Source: Sphingomonadales bacterium EhC05 (lineage in GTDB: Bacteria; Pseudomonadota; Alphaproteobacteria; Sphingomonadales; Sphingomonadaceae). From it: a DNA stretch of 64,000 nt. Both the position numbers and the translations under genes were made by a program. Of this stretch, positions 35,181-45,094 are shown one piece after another. Where the stretch lies: NCBI GenBank assembly GCA_001650955.1, contig LXYP01000006.1, forward strand, positions 231,244-295,243, written 5' to 3'. The notes below the pieces were generated by a model, which did not search any database, was not told the DNA's origin, and worked only from the letters and a program-made list of their open reading frames with translations. Every line of letters begins with the position of its first letter. Within the stretch, counting starts at the first letter, position 1.

Positions 35181-36416
35181 ATGAACCAGAGCAACCTCAC
35201 GGCGGATATCGCCAATTTCGTTACCCATTTGGAATGTTCAAAAACCGGGCAGGAGATTCCGGCCGGAACCGTCCAGAATCTCTCGCCAGATGGCGCACCG
35301 ATACTCGTTCGCTATGATCTCGACCGAGTGAAAAAGGCGCTGACCAAAGAGAAGCTCGCTGCCAGACCAACCGATCTGTGGCGCTATCGCGAGCTGCTTC
35401 CGGTTTCAGCCGCCTCGCATATCGTATCTCTGGGTGAAGATATGACTCCACTGATACCGCTGGACAATTCTCTGGGGTCAAATGTCATTGTCAAAGATGA
35501 GGGGCGCCTGCCGACGGGTTCGTTCAAAGCGCGCGGACTCGTCATGGCGGTGTCGATGGCCAAAGAGCTCGGTTTGAAAAGATTGGCCATGCCGACCAAT
35601 GGCAATGCCGGAGCCGCGATGGCCGCTTATGCCCGACGCGGAGGGATGGAAGCCTATATATTCTGTCCGGATGATACGCCGGAAGTCAACGTCCGCGAGA
35701 TTGCCTTGCAAGGCGGAAAGGTCTGGCGGGTAAATGGCCTGATCAATGATTGCGGGAAAATTGTCGCTGATGGCGAACAGCCGATGGGCTGGTTCAATCT
35801 CTCGACCTTGAAAGAACCTTATCGCATCGAAGGCAAGAAAACGATGGGCCTCGAACTGGTCGAACAATTGGGTTGGGATGTTCCCGACGTGATTTTCTAT
35901 CCGACGGGTGGCGGTACGGGCCTGATTGGCATGTGGAAAGCCTTCGACGAACTCGAGCAGATCGGTTTTATCGGCTCAAAACGCCCGCGGATGGTGGCGG
36001 TACAGGCAACTGGATGTGCACCTATTGTCGATGCTTGGGAAAAAGGTCTCGATCATGCGCCGCTCTGGGAAAATGCGCATACGGTCGCCGCCGGTATTCG
36101 CGTTCCGATTGCGATCGGCGACTATTTGATCCTCGAAGCGGTGCGTGATTCCGGTGGTTTTGCGATTGCAGTGGAAGATGAGGCGATCATCGAGGCCCAG
36201 ATTCATATCGGCAATGAAGATGGACTTTTGCTGTGTCCCGAAGGAGCTGCAACCGCTGCGGCCTATTCACAAGCTCTGGAACAAGGGCTGATCAACACAT
36301 CCGACCGGGCGGTGCTGTTCAACTGTGGTAATGGGCTCAAATATCCCATGCCTCCGGCCGACGCGTCGATTGACCGTCACCAGCCGATAGACTGGAGCGC
36401 CATTGCCAGCGTCTGA
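35181..36416 (+). CDS. Threonine synthase-like PLP enzyme
   Basis: A 411-residue fold-type II PLP enzyme. The PLP lysine is in LPTGSFKARG, the phosphate-binding loop is PTGGGTGLIG, and an N-terminal LECSKTGQEIP segment matches threonine synthases of the archaeal/plant type. It would convert O-phosphohomoserine to threonine, or act on a related phosphorylated amino acid. No hom or thrB gene is near, and its neighbours are a nucleotidyltransferase and an ATP-grasp ligase, so a specialised role is possible. Whether this is the cell's only threonine synthase cannot be told from the window. Confidence 0.8.
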   Translation: MNQSNLTADIANFVTHLECSKTGQEIPAGTVQNLSPDGAPILVRYDLDRVKKALTKEKLAARPTDLWRYRELLPVSAASHIVSLGEDMTPLIPLDNSLGSNVIVKDEGRLPTGSFKARGLVMAVSMAKELGLKRLAMPTNGNAGAAMAAYARRGGMEAYIFCPDDTPEVNVREIALQGGKVWRVNGLINDCGKIVADGEQPMGWFNLSTLKEPYRIEGKKTMGLELVEQLGWDVPDVIFYPTGGGTGLIGMWKAFDELEQIGFIGSKRPRMVAVQATGCAPIVDAWEKGLDHAPLWENAHTVAAGIRVPIAIGDYLILEAVRDSGGFAIAVEDEAIIEAQIHIGNEDGLLLCPEGAATAAAYSQALEQGLINTSDRAVLFNCGNGLKYPMPPADASIDRHQPIDWSAIASV

Positions 36417-36438
36417 GCAACTGGCTAGAGGCGCGGCT

Positions 36439-37323
36439 ATGAAATGGTTCATTATCATCGGCCTTATGTTGCTGGCATTAGCGGGATTCCTCTGGTGGTT
36501 TCTCTCTCACCCGGGCCCAAAGCAACTGGATATGGCCAATAATCTCGTTCCCGGTGACAGCAACGCCAAATTGCAGGTCAACGGCCAAGTCTATGACGAG
36601 ACGCTGGGGCTCGGGCTGAATATCTGGGCGCCCAAGGCAGCGCAGAGTGATTCTCTCCCCGTAGTGCTATTCGTCTATGGTGGCGGTTGGCGCGATGGTT
36701 CGAAGGACCAATATGCTTTTGCCGGTCGGGCGCTGGCCAGTCGCGGATATCTGGTTGTACTGCCTGATTACCGGCTATTTCCTGCGGTTAAATTTCCTGG
36801 TTTCTTGGAGGATAGCGCGAAAGCGCTGGCCTGGGTGCATGACAATATCGCCAGCCATGGCGGAGACCCGGACCGCATATTTATATCCGGTCAATCCGCC
36901 GGCGCCTATAATGTGATGATGCTGGCACTGGATCGCCAATGGTTGGGCCGGGAAGGCAAGTCGCCCGATTTTATTCGCGGCGTGGCAGCTCTCGCAGGGC
37001 CTTATGATTTCTTTCCATTTGATTCTGAAACGACCAAGCAGAGCTTTGGTGATTATCATACGCCGGAAATGACTCAGCCAGTCAATTTTGTGCGTGCCGA
37101 TGCGCCGCCGCTTTGGCTTTCGACCGGGATGAATGATACCCAGGTAAGGCCACGAAACAGCCGAATTCTGTATGACAAGATGCTCGCGGCAGGCGGGGAT
37201 GCCGAATATGTCGAATATGCCGATGTCGATCATCTCGAGATCATGATGGCCGTGGCAAAGCCATTCCGTTACAAAGCGCCGGTACTGGATGATATGATTG
37301 CCTTCTTCGAACGCCAAAACTAG
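36439..37323 (+). CDS. Alpha/beta hydrolase, membrane-anchored esterase
   Basis: A 294-residue hydrolase with an N-terminal membrane anchor (WFIIIGLMLLALAGFLWWF) that faces the rest of the protein to the periplasm. The oxyanion loop YGGGWRDGS, the nucleophile elbow GQSAGAYNV with Ser, an Asp near GMNDTQVRP and a His in VDHLEI complete a triad; HGGDPDRIFI is typical of the BD-FAE/HSL-like esterases. It might remove acyl groups from a surface molecule. ATG at 36439 begins the anchor; the upstream in-frame ATG at 36403 overlaps the previous gene. Confidence 0.85.
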   Translation: MKWFIIIGLMLLALAGFLWWFLSHPGPKQLDMANNLVPGDSNAKLQVNGQVYDETLGLGLNIWAPKAAQSDSLPVVLFVYGGGWRDGSKDQYAFAGRALASRGYLVVLPDYRLFPAVKFPGFLEDSAKALAWVHDNIASHGGDPDRIFISGQSAGAYNVMMLALDRQWLGREGKSPDFIRGVAALAGPYDFFPFDSETTKQSFGDYHTPEMTQPVNFVRADAPPLWLSTGMNDTQVRPRNSRILYDKMLAAGGDAEYVEYADVDHLEIMMAVAKPFRYKAPVLDDMIAFFERQN

Positions 37324-37428
37324 CGACCGGTCTTGTAGGTGGTCCGATTGATTTTCCCGAGCAAAATGGTTGAGAATCCAGACCTTCTTGGTTATGCCCC
37401 TTCTCAGAACAAGGGAATCTAATAGACC

Positions 37429-38211
37429 ATGGCCACTTTCACGCTCCCCAAAAATAGCAAAGTCCGCAAAACGGGTGAAATGTATCAGGCATTGACGGGT
37501 GGCAAGAAGCGGCCGTTTAAAGTCTATCGCTATGATCCGGACAAGGGCGAGAATCCGCGCTACGATACATTTGAAATCGACACGGATGATTGTGGACCAA
37601 TGGTGCTCGATGCCCTAATCAAGATGAAATCAGAGCAAGATGCGACTCTGACCTTCCGCCGCTCCTGCCGTGAAGGCATTTGCGGGTCCTGCGCGATGAA
37701 CATCAATGGTAAAAATGGTCTTGCCTGTACCACTGCCATTGAAGATTGCGGCAACAAGGTCACGATTACGCCATTGCCGCACATGGAAGTGATCAAGGAT
37801 CTGGTTCCCGACTTCACGCATTTTTATGCACAATATGCATCGATTGAACCTTGGCTGAAAACCGTCACCCCTGAGCCGTCCGGCAAGGAACGTCTGCAAT
37901 CTCCTGAAGACCGCAACAAGCTGGATGGTCTGTATGAGTGCATTCTTTGCGCTTGCTGCCAGACCAGTTGCCCGAGCTATTGGTGGAACAGTGATAAGTT
38001 TCTTGGACCCGCGATTCTGTTGCAGGCCTATCGCTGGCTGGCAGACAGTCGCGACGAAATGACCGGAGAACGGCTTGATGAACTGGAAGATCCATTCCGG
38101 CTCTATCGTTGCCATACGATCATGAATTGCGCCAATGCCTGCCCGAAAGGCCTGTCGCCGGCGAAGGCTATCGCCGAAATCAAGAAGATGACCGCTTCAC
38201 GCGAAATCTGA
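37429..38211 (+). CDS. sdhB: Succinate dehydrogenase iron-sulfur subunit
   Basis: Electron-transfer subunit of complex II, 260 residues. The [2Fe-2S] cysteines lie in [16 protein letters not shown] plus GLAC, the [4Fe-4S] site in [12 protein letters not shown] and the [3Fe-4S] site in [14 protein letters not shown]; all ligands are present. It links SdhA flavin chemistry to the quinone in the inner membrane. sdhC, sdhD and sdhA are not upstream in this window: the nearest upstream gene is an unrelated esterase. It is followed after about 20 bases by the thioesterase gene. Confidence 0.97.
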   Translation: MATFTLPKNSKVRKTGEMYQALTGGKKRPFKVYRYDPDKGENPRYDTFEIDTDDCGPMVLDALIKMKSEQDATLTFRRSCREGICGSCAMNINGKNGLACTTAIEDCGNKVTITPLPHMEVIKDLVPDFTHFYAQYASIEPWLKTVTPEPSGKERLQSPEDRNKLDGLYECILCACCQTSCPSYWWNSDKFLGPAILLQAYRWLADSRDEMTGERLDELEDPFRLYRCHTIMNCANACPKGLSPAKAIAEIKKMTASREI

Positions 38212-38231
38212 TTCGAACGCAGGCTCTGATC

Positions 38232-38711
38232 ATGACCGAAGCCGAGCGTAATTTTGTTATCAGCGATCCTGACCCGGACTATCCGGGTTGGAACAGCTGG
38301 CTTCTCAATGATCCGGATTGTTACAACAGTTTTCTCGGCCGGATGATTGTCCGGCGCGGCGGGGACGGTCTGTCTGATGATGTCGCTCGCGTGCGGATGT
38401 TCCCGGAGCGCCGCCACCGCAATCTGGGCGATGTCGTTCACGGCGGGACGATGATGGGCTTTATCGATTGCTCGCTGTTCGCCGCGATGCGGGTGCTCGA
38501 TCTCGGACCATCCGGTTTCGCGGTAACACTCGAATTGCAAACCCATTTCACGGGCGCGGCGCGGATGACCGAACCGCTCGAAGCGCAAGTTGAGATAATC
38601 CGCGAGACCGGCCGGTTTTTGTTCATGCGCGGACTGGTCGTGCAGGGCGCCGGGGGAAGCGACAATATGGCCTCCTTTACCGCGATCGTCAAAAAGGCCC
38701 CGCGCACCTAA
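38232..38711 (+). CDS. PaaI-family hotdog thioesterase
   Basis: A 159-residue hotdog-fold protein of the PaaI/YbgC-like acyl-CoA thioesterase group. The long central helix with GDVVHGGTMMGFIDCSLFAA carries the usual HGG signature and catalytic Asp; the strand FAVTLELQTHFTGAA follows. It would hydrolyse acyl-CoA or aryl-CoA thioesters. ATG at 38232 is preferred to an in-frame ATG deep inside sdhB. It touches zapE by one base and probably shares a transcript with sdhB and zapE. Confidence 0.85.
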   Translation: MTEAERNFVISDPDPDYPGWNSWLLNDPDCYNSFLGRMIVRRGGDGLSDDVARVRMFPERRHRNLGDVVHGGTMMGFIDCSLFAAMRVLDLGPSGFAVTLELQTHFTGAARMTEPLEAQVEIIRETGRFLFMRGLVVQGAGGSDNMASFTAIVKKAPRT

Positions 38712-39826
38712 TGGGCAGTTTCTATCAGCGCTATCAGGACTTGATCGCGCAAGGAGAGCTGAAACCTGATGCGGACCAGGAGGGATGCGTCAAACGTCTC
38801 GATCAATTGCAGGACGAGCTCGAATCGGTTCCGCCGAGAGGCAGCATCTTATGGCGGACATTCAGAAAGAAGCCGACCTCGCCCAAGGGCGTTTATATGT
38901 GGGGTGGAGTCGGGCGCGGCAAGTCCATGCTGATGGACCTATTCTACGATAGTCTCACCATATATCGCAAGAAGCGCGCTCATTTTCACGAGTTCATGCT
39001 CGATGTTCATGCACGCTTGAACGTCGAACGAAAGAAAGAGCAGGGTGACCCTGTCATTCCGGTCGCCAAGGCGCTGGCCAGCGAAGCCCGCTTTCTCGCT
39101 TTCGACGAAATGGTCGTCAACAACAGCGCGGATGCGATGATCATGTCGCGGCTGTTCACGGGCCTGGTGGAGGCGGGCGTTACGATCATCACCACTTCAA
39201 ACCGCCCACCGGATGACCTTTATAAGGATGGATTGAACCGCGAGCATTTCCTGCCGTTCATCGATCTGCTCAACACGCGACTTGATGTGATCTCGCTGAA
39301 CGGGCCGACCGATTATCGCCGCGAGCGGCTGGGTGGCGTTGATCTGTGGCACGTACCCAATGGCGAAACTGCGACCAATGCGATGCGCGAGGCGTTTTTT
39401 CGTCTTACTGATTATTCTCCGGATGACGCTGCTCATGTGCCGAGTGAAGAGCTGACCGTACCAGGCGGGCGGACGTTGCATGTGCCCAAATGCCTGAAAG
39501 GTGTTGCGGTATTTTCGTTCAAGCGGCTCTGTGCAGAAGCGCGAGGCGCGCAGGATTATCTCACTATCGCACGTAATTTCCATAGCGTGATCATCGTCGG
39601 CATTCCGAAACTGTCGAAGGAGAACCGCAATGAGGCGGCGCGCTTTGTGACACTGATCGACGCGCTCTACGAACATAAGGTGAAGCTGCTCGCGGCCGCG
39701 GATGAGGAACCGGATGCCCTTTATCAAGAAGGCGATGGCAGTTTTGAATTTGAACGAACGGCATCACGGCTGATCGAGATGCAGTCCGAGGATTATCTGG
39801 CTTTGGGCCATGGGGCCGTGGTCTAG
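38711..39826 (+). CDS. zapE: Cell division ATPase ZapE (AFG1-like)
   Basis: A 371-residue AAA+-like ATPase: Walker A WGGVGRGKSMLMDLFYD near residue 62, Walker B RFLAFDEMVV, then TTSNRPPDDLYKDGLNR and the C-terminal FSFKRLCAEARGAQDYL, all hallmark AFG1/ZapE segments. ZapE acts at the division site on FtsZ and is linked to protein quality control at the membrane. Placement after sdhB and a thioesterase is something I have seen in other sphingomonads. It overlaps the convergent phosphotransferase gene by 4 bases. Confidence 0.93.
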   Translation: MGSFYQRYQDLIAQGELKPDADQEGCVKRLDQLQDELESVPPRGSILWRTFRKKPTSPKGVYMWGGVGRGKSMLMDLFYDSLTIYRKKRAHFHEFMLDVHARLNVERKKEQGDPVIPVAKALASEARFLAFDEMVVNNSADAMIMSRLFTGLVEAGVTIITTSNRPPDDLYKDGLNREHFLPFIDLLNTRLDVISLNGPTDYRRERLGGVDLWHVPNGETATNAMREAFFRLTDYSPDDAAHVPSEELTVPGGRTLHVPKCLKGVAVFSFKRLCAEARGAQDYLTIARNFHSVIIVGIPKLSKENRNEAARFVTLIDALYEHKVKLLAAADEEPDALYQEGDGSFEFERTASRLIEMQSEDYLALGHGAVV

Positions 39827-40863
39827 AGCAGGGCCAAACTATCCAGATCGATTGCCATTTGGGCCGGCCGTTCCGCCATCGCCGCGAACATCTTGTCCCC
39901 ACGTTCGGTTTGCTCGACGTGGAGCGACGCATTGATCGCCATGATGAAACCGGAAAACGCATGGCGGCGATATTCGGTCCAGAATCGATCGAAATCTGGT
40001 GCGTTTGATCGGCGACTGAGATAGTTGCGAACCAGCTTTTCTTCATGCCGCCGCCGATCGGCTGGGTCGGCAAAACTGGTGCCGATCATATAGGCGATAT
40101 CATTGGCTGGGTTGCCGAGCGAGCAGGTCTGCCAGTCGACCAAGGCTGCGATTTGACCATCTTCATGAAACAGGATGTTGTCCAGCCGCATATCGCCATG
40201 GGTAATGGCGAGCTCCAGCGGGGCCTGCGCGACATATCCGTCGATATGGTCAACCAGCTCCTGCCCCAGATCGAGGATATCTGGCGACAGCAGCGCCGAG
40301 AACCGGTCGCGGAAAACCGGATAGCCGTTGGGAAGGGTGTTCTTCAGAAAGGCGCTATTCCCTTCACCATGATGGAGCCATTTGAATAGATCAAACCCCC
40401 CGTCCGGTTGAAAACTATGCAAGGCGGCTGCCTCGCGGAGCGTTGTCTCCACCTGGATCAGCGCAGCGCCTGCCAGCTGATCGCCCTGCACGGCCGGGGC
40501 CATGTCCTCGAGCATGAGAATGAAATCCTGCTCATTCTCCGCGATATCGGCGTGATAGGCTTTCGGGCAGAGCGCATCGCAGCTGTCGGCGACGTCGCGG
40601 TACCAGCCTACTTCCATATCATAGAGATGGAAGATCGCCGCGGCACCCCGGCTGATCGGGTCGGCGCTTGGACATTTGGCGATGAAGGTTTCGGGATGAT
40701 CGGCCTCGGTCCATGCGCACGTGAAGCGATAGCTGTCGCAAACCTGTCCGGTACCGACCGGTGCATAGCTGACCGACGTCAATGCGCCGGCTGGCTGATC
40801 AAATATGCATTCGATAAACGCCTTGTCAAATTCCTCCGGGCGAACGGGAAAATCACGGCTCAT
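39823..40863 (-). CDS. Phosphotransferase family protein (APH/ecdysteroid kinase-like)
   Basis: A 346-residue protein with the aminoglycoside phosphotransferase/choline kinase-like fold: ATP-lobe strand ETFIAKCPS, catalytic loop ITHGDMRLDNILFHED and metal-binding VDWQTCSLGN. In sphingomonads such kinases accompany genes for degradation of steroids, alcohols or acyl compounds, so antibiotic resistance is unlikely. It is downstream of, and overlaps by 4 bases with, the CrtC-like gene and is therefore expected to share its pathway. Confidence 0.85.
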   Translation of the reverse strand: MSRDFPVRPEEFDKAFIECIFDQPAGALTSVSYAPVGTGQVCDSYRFTCAWTEADHPETFIAKCPSADPISRGAAAIFHLYDMEVGWYRDVADSCDALCPKAYHADIAENEQDFILMLEDMAPAVQGDQLAGAALIQVETTLREAAALHSFQPDGGFDLFKWLHHGEGNSAFLKNTLPNGYPVFRDRFSALLSPDILDLGQELVDHIDGYVAQAPLELAITHGDMRLDNILFHEDGQIAALVDWQTCSLGNPANDIAYMIGTSFADPADRRRHEEKLVRNYLSRRSNAPDFDRFWTEYRRHAFSGFIMAINASLHVEQTERGDKMFAAMAERPAQMAIDLDSLALL

Positions 40864-41954
40864 GGTGCCGGATCGATCAGGCCGGTGAGACCGCTGCTGG
40901 CGTGGGGTCCGATGAACAGTTGCTCGACGACACCGACGCCGTGATGCTCTTGGCCGTCGACCCTCAGCACCGTATCGCTCAGCGCCTGGATGTGGATGGT
41001 GGTCATATCGATCGCGGGTTGAGGATCGAGAGCGATGACGTCATAGCCGACGTCGAGATCGCCATGATCCATCCCGTGACCCCAGACCGGATGCATATAG
41101 CCGAGGCCGGACATGTAGAAGGTTCGATTCGCCTCGCCCGTGCGCGGGGTGATCGATAGCTCACCGGTGCCGGTTTCGATCTGGACCTGTTTGACCCGGC
41201 GTGATCCGGAATGATAGCTGAGGTCCATGGCTCTGGGTTCGAATTCCTGCGCGCCGCCGGAGATCCTATCGATCACGCCACGCCGGTTCCATGGCTCGCC
41301 TTCACCATCATCATTGCTGTGGAAGAAACCGCAATATTGATCGAAATTCAGCGGTGTCCATAGCCACCAGAATTGGGGAAGAGCTCCGTCGGGTGGCGGC
41401 TGAGATTCGGGCGCGCCGACCGGTCTGATGCCCCAGCTGCGATCTCGGGTGCCGCGGCAGCCGGCAAGGTCGATATCCTGACCATCGACGGTGATGGTTC
41501 CGGACCAGTCTCCGTTCTGGGTCATCCGCGTATAGTCCATCAGCAGGCGCGGGCCATCGCGGCGGATGAAGCGCGGTTCCTCGATCGGTGCATGACGCGC
41601 GTCAAATATGATGTCGGCGGTGATCGGGCTGTCGTTTCCAGCGATCGTCAGGCGGAGCTGCTGGAGCGGCTCGACAATCTCAATCCGGATCGGACCGACT
41701 TGCAGATCAAGCCGCTCGCTACCCATGCGTTTCGATGCGCGCAGATTATGTTGCTGGCCATCGATACTGACGCAGAAGGCGGCATCCATGATGTCGAGCT
41801 GGGGATAGACGCCCAGTGCAGCCGCGAAGAAGATGCTGCCGTCAGGCGAATAGCCGTTGAAGAAATAGCGGTCATAGAAATTGCGATTGCCACCAGATAC
41901 CGCCATCACTTCCGATGTCTGGTGCAGCGGATAGTCGTCGCCCTTTGTCAGCAT
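40860..41954 (-). CDS. Hypothetical protein with AttH/CrtC-like beta-barrel halves
   Basis: A 364-residue protein without signal peptide. It is rich in strands and Trp, with SWGIRPVG (a DRSWG motif seen in CrtC/AttH-like hydratase folds), LPQFWWLWTPLNFDQYCGFF and YMHPVWGHGMDHGDLDVGYD, whose clustered His and Asp could bind metal or substrate. I suspect two lipocalin-like halves as in the hydroxyneurosporene synthase superfamily, but that is a weak recognition. Overlap with the kinase gene (ATGA) argues that both act on one substrate. Confidence 0.55.
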   Translation of the reverse strand: MLTKGDDYPLHQTSEVMAVSGGNRNFYDRYFFNGYSPDGSIFFAAALGVYPQLDIMDAAFCVSIDGQQHNLRASKRMGSERLDLQVGPIRIEIVEPLQQLRLTIAGNDSPITADIIFDARHAPIEEPRFIRRDGPRLLMDYTRMTQNGDWSGTITVDGQDIDLAGCRGTRDRSWGIRPVGAPESQPPPDGALPQFWWLWTPLNFDQYCGFFHSNDDGEGEPWNRRGVIDRISGGAQEFEPRAMDLSYHSGSRRVKQVQIETGTGELSITPRTGEANRTFYMSGLGYMHPVWGHGMDHGDLDVGYDVIALDPQPAIDMTTIHIQALSDTVLRVDGQEHHGVGVVEQLFIGPHASSGLTGLIDPAP

Positions 41955-42111
41955 AGCTTGTTATTCCGCTCCCTTTGTTTGCGCCATGTGTATGCCAATC
42001 TGGGCGGCAAGGGCAATCCCGTAGTTTTTGACCGAGATCAAGGCGGCGCCCAAAATGGTCCGATATGAGTTGCCACAAGTTGCCGGGCCGCGCGTTTGAA
42101 GGGAAAATGCA

Positions 42112-42294
42112 ATGTCGATGTTTCTGAAAGTTATGATGTTTCACATATTCATTGGCAGTGTGTTCATGGGTGTGGTGGTCACGGCTTTGCTGGTCGCCGG
42201 TCAGGCGTCGATGATGAGCATATTATTGGGTGCGGTTGCGGCCTTTCTTGTCGCTGGACCGGTCAGCTGGCTGATCGCAAGGCGCCTTCATTGA
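42112..42294 (+). CDS. Small two-helix membrane protein
   Basis: A 60-residue protein with two membrane helices (FHIFIGSVFMGVVVTALLVAG and ILLGAVAAFLVAGPVSWLIA) and the ending PVSWLIARRLH. The same ending occurs in a family of about 60-residue alphaproteobacterial proteins often mislabelled as CTP synthetase; no enzyme activity is possible at this size. A GAAGGGAAA site lies about 8 bases upstream of the ATG. Function unknown. Confidence 0.7.
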   Translation: MSMFLKVMMFHIFIGSVFMGVVVTALLVAGQASMMSILLGAVAAFLVAGPVSWLIARRLH

Positions 42295-44163
<1,869 letters not shown>

Positions 44164-44167
<4 letters not shown>

Positions 44168-45054
44168 GCATTTTAATCGACAGGAACACCAAAGTCATCA
44201 CCCAGGGCATGACCGGCAATACCGGTACGTTCCATACGGAACAGGCTTTGGCTTATGGCACGCAGATGGTTGCGGGCGTGACGCCGGGCAAGGGGGGCAC
44301 GACTCATATCGGTCTGCCCAATTATGATACGGTCGCCGAAGCGAAAGACGCAACTGGCGCGACCGCATCGGTGGTCTATGTGCCACCTCCGTTCGCAGCG
44401 GACTCGATCCTCGAAGCCATTGATGCCGAGATTGAACTGATTGTTGCTATTACCGAGGGCGTTCCTGTGCTCGACATGGTTCGGGTGAAGCGCGCTCTGG
44501 AAGGTTCCAAGTCGCGTCTCATCGGACCCAACTGCCCCGGCGTTTTGACCCCAGACGAATGCAAGATCGGCATCATGCCCGGCAGCATTTTCAAAAAGGG
44601 ATCGGTTGGCGTGGTTTCGCGCTCCGGCACATTGACCTATGAAGCCGTGCATCAGACGACAGCGGTTGGCCTCGGCCAGACGACAGCCGTCGGCATTGGC
44701 GGTGATCCGGTCAACGGCACCAACTTCATCGACGTGCTGGAACTGTTCCTTGCCGACGATGAAACCAAGTCGATGATCATGATCGGCGAAATTGGCGGCA
44801 GCGCGGAAGAAGAAGCTGCGCAATTCCTTGCTGACGAAGCCAAGCGCGGCCGTTCGAAACCGACCGTTGGCTTTATCGCAGGTCTGACGGCGCCTCCGGG
44901 ACGCCGCATGGGCCATGCCGGTGCGATTGTGTCTGGCGGCAAAGGCGGCGCAGAAGACAAGATCGCCGCGATGGAAGCCGCCGGAATTCAGGTGTCACCA
45001 TCACCCAGCGAACTCGGAACCACGCTCGATGCGATGTTGAAGGAAATGGCGTAG
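44164..45054 (+). CDS. sucD: Succinate-CoA ligase (ADP-forming) subunit alpha
   Basis: A 296-residue subunit that carries the phosphohistidine intermediate, converting succinyl-CoA to succinate with ATP formation. CoA-binding [43 protein letters not shown] and the active His in [17 protein letters not shown] are present. The beta subunit gene sucC, usually adjacent, is not in the window. It starts with an ATGA overlap on the preceding gene and is followed 40 bases later by sucA. Confidence 0.97.
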
Positions 45055-45094
45055 CCAGCCTTCTAACCAACCATCCCTCCCCAAGGAAAATACT

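Noticed and set aside
39823-40863. Aminoglycoside resistance kinase
   Set aside because: Only the general APH fold motifs fit; the length, context and coupled CrtC-like gene point to a metabolic kinase.
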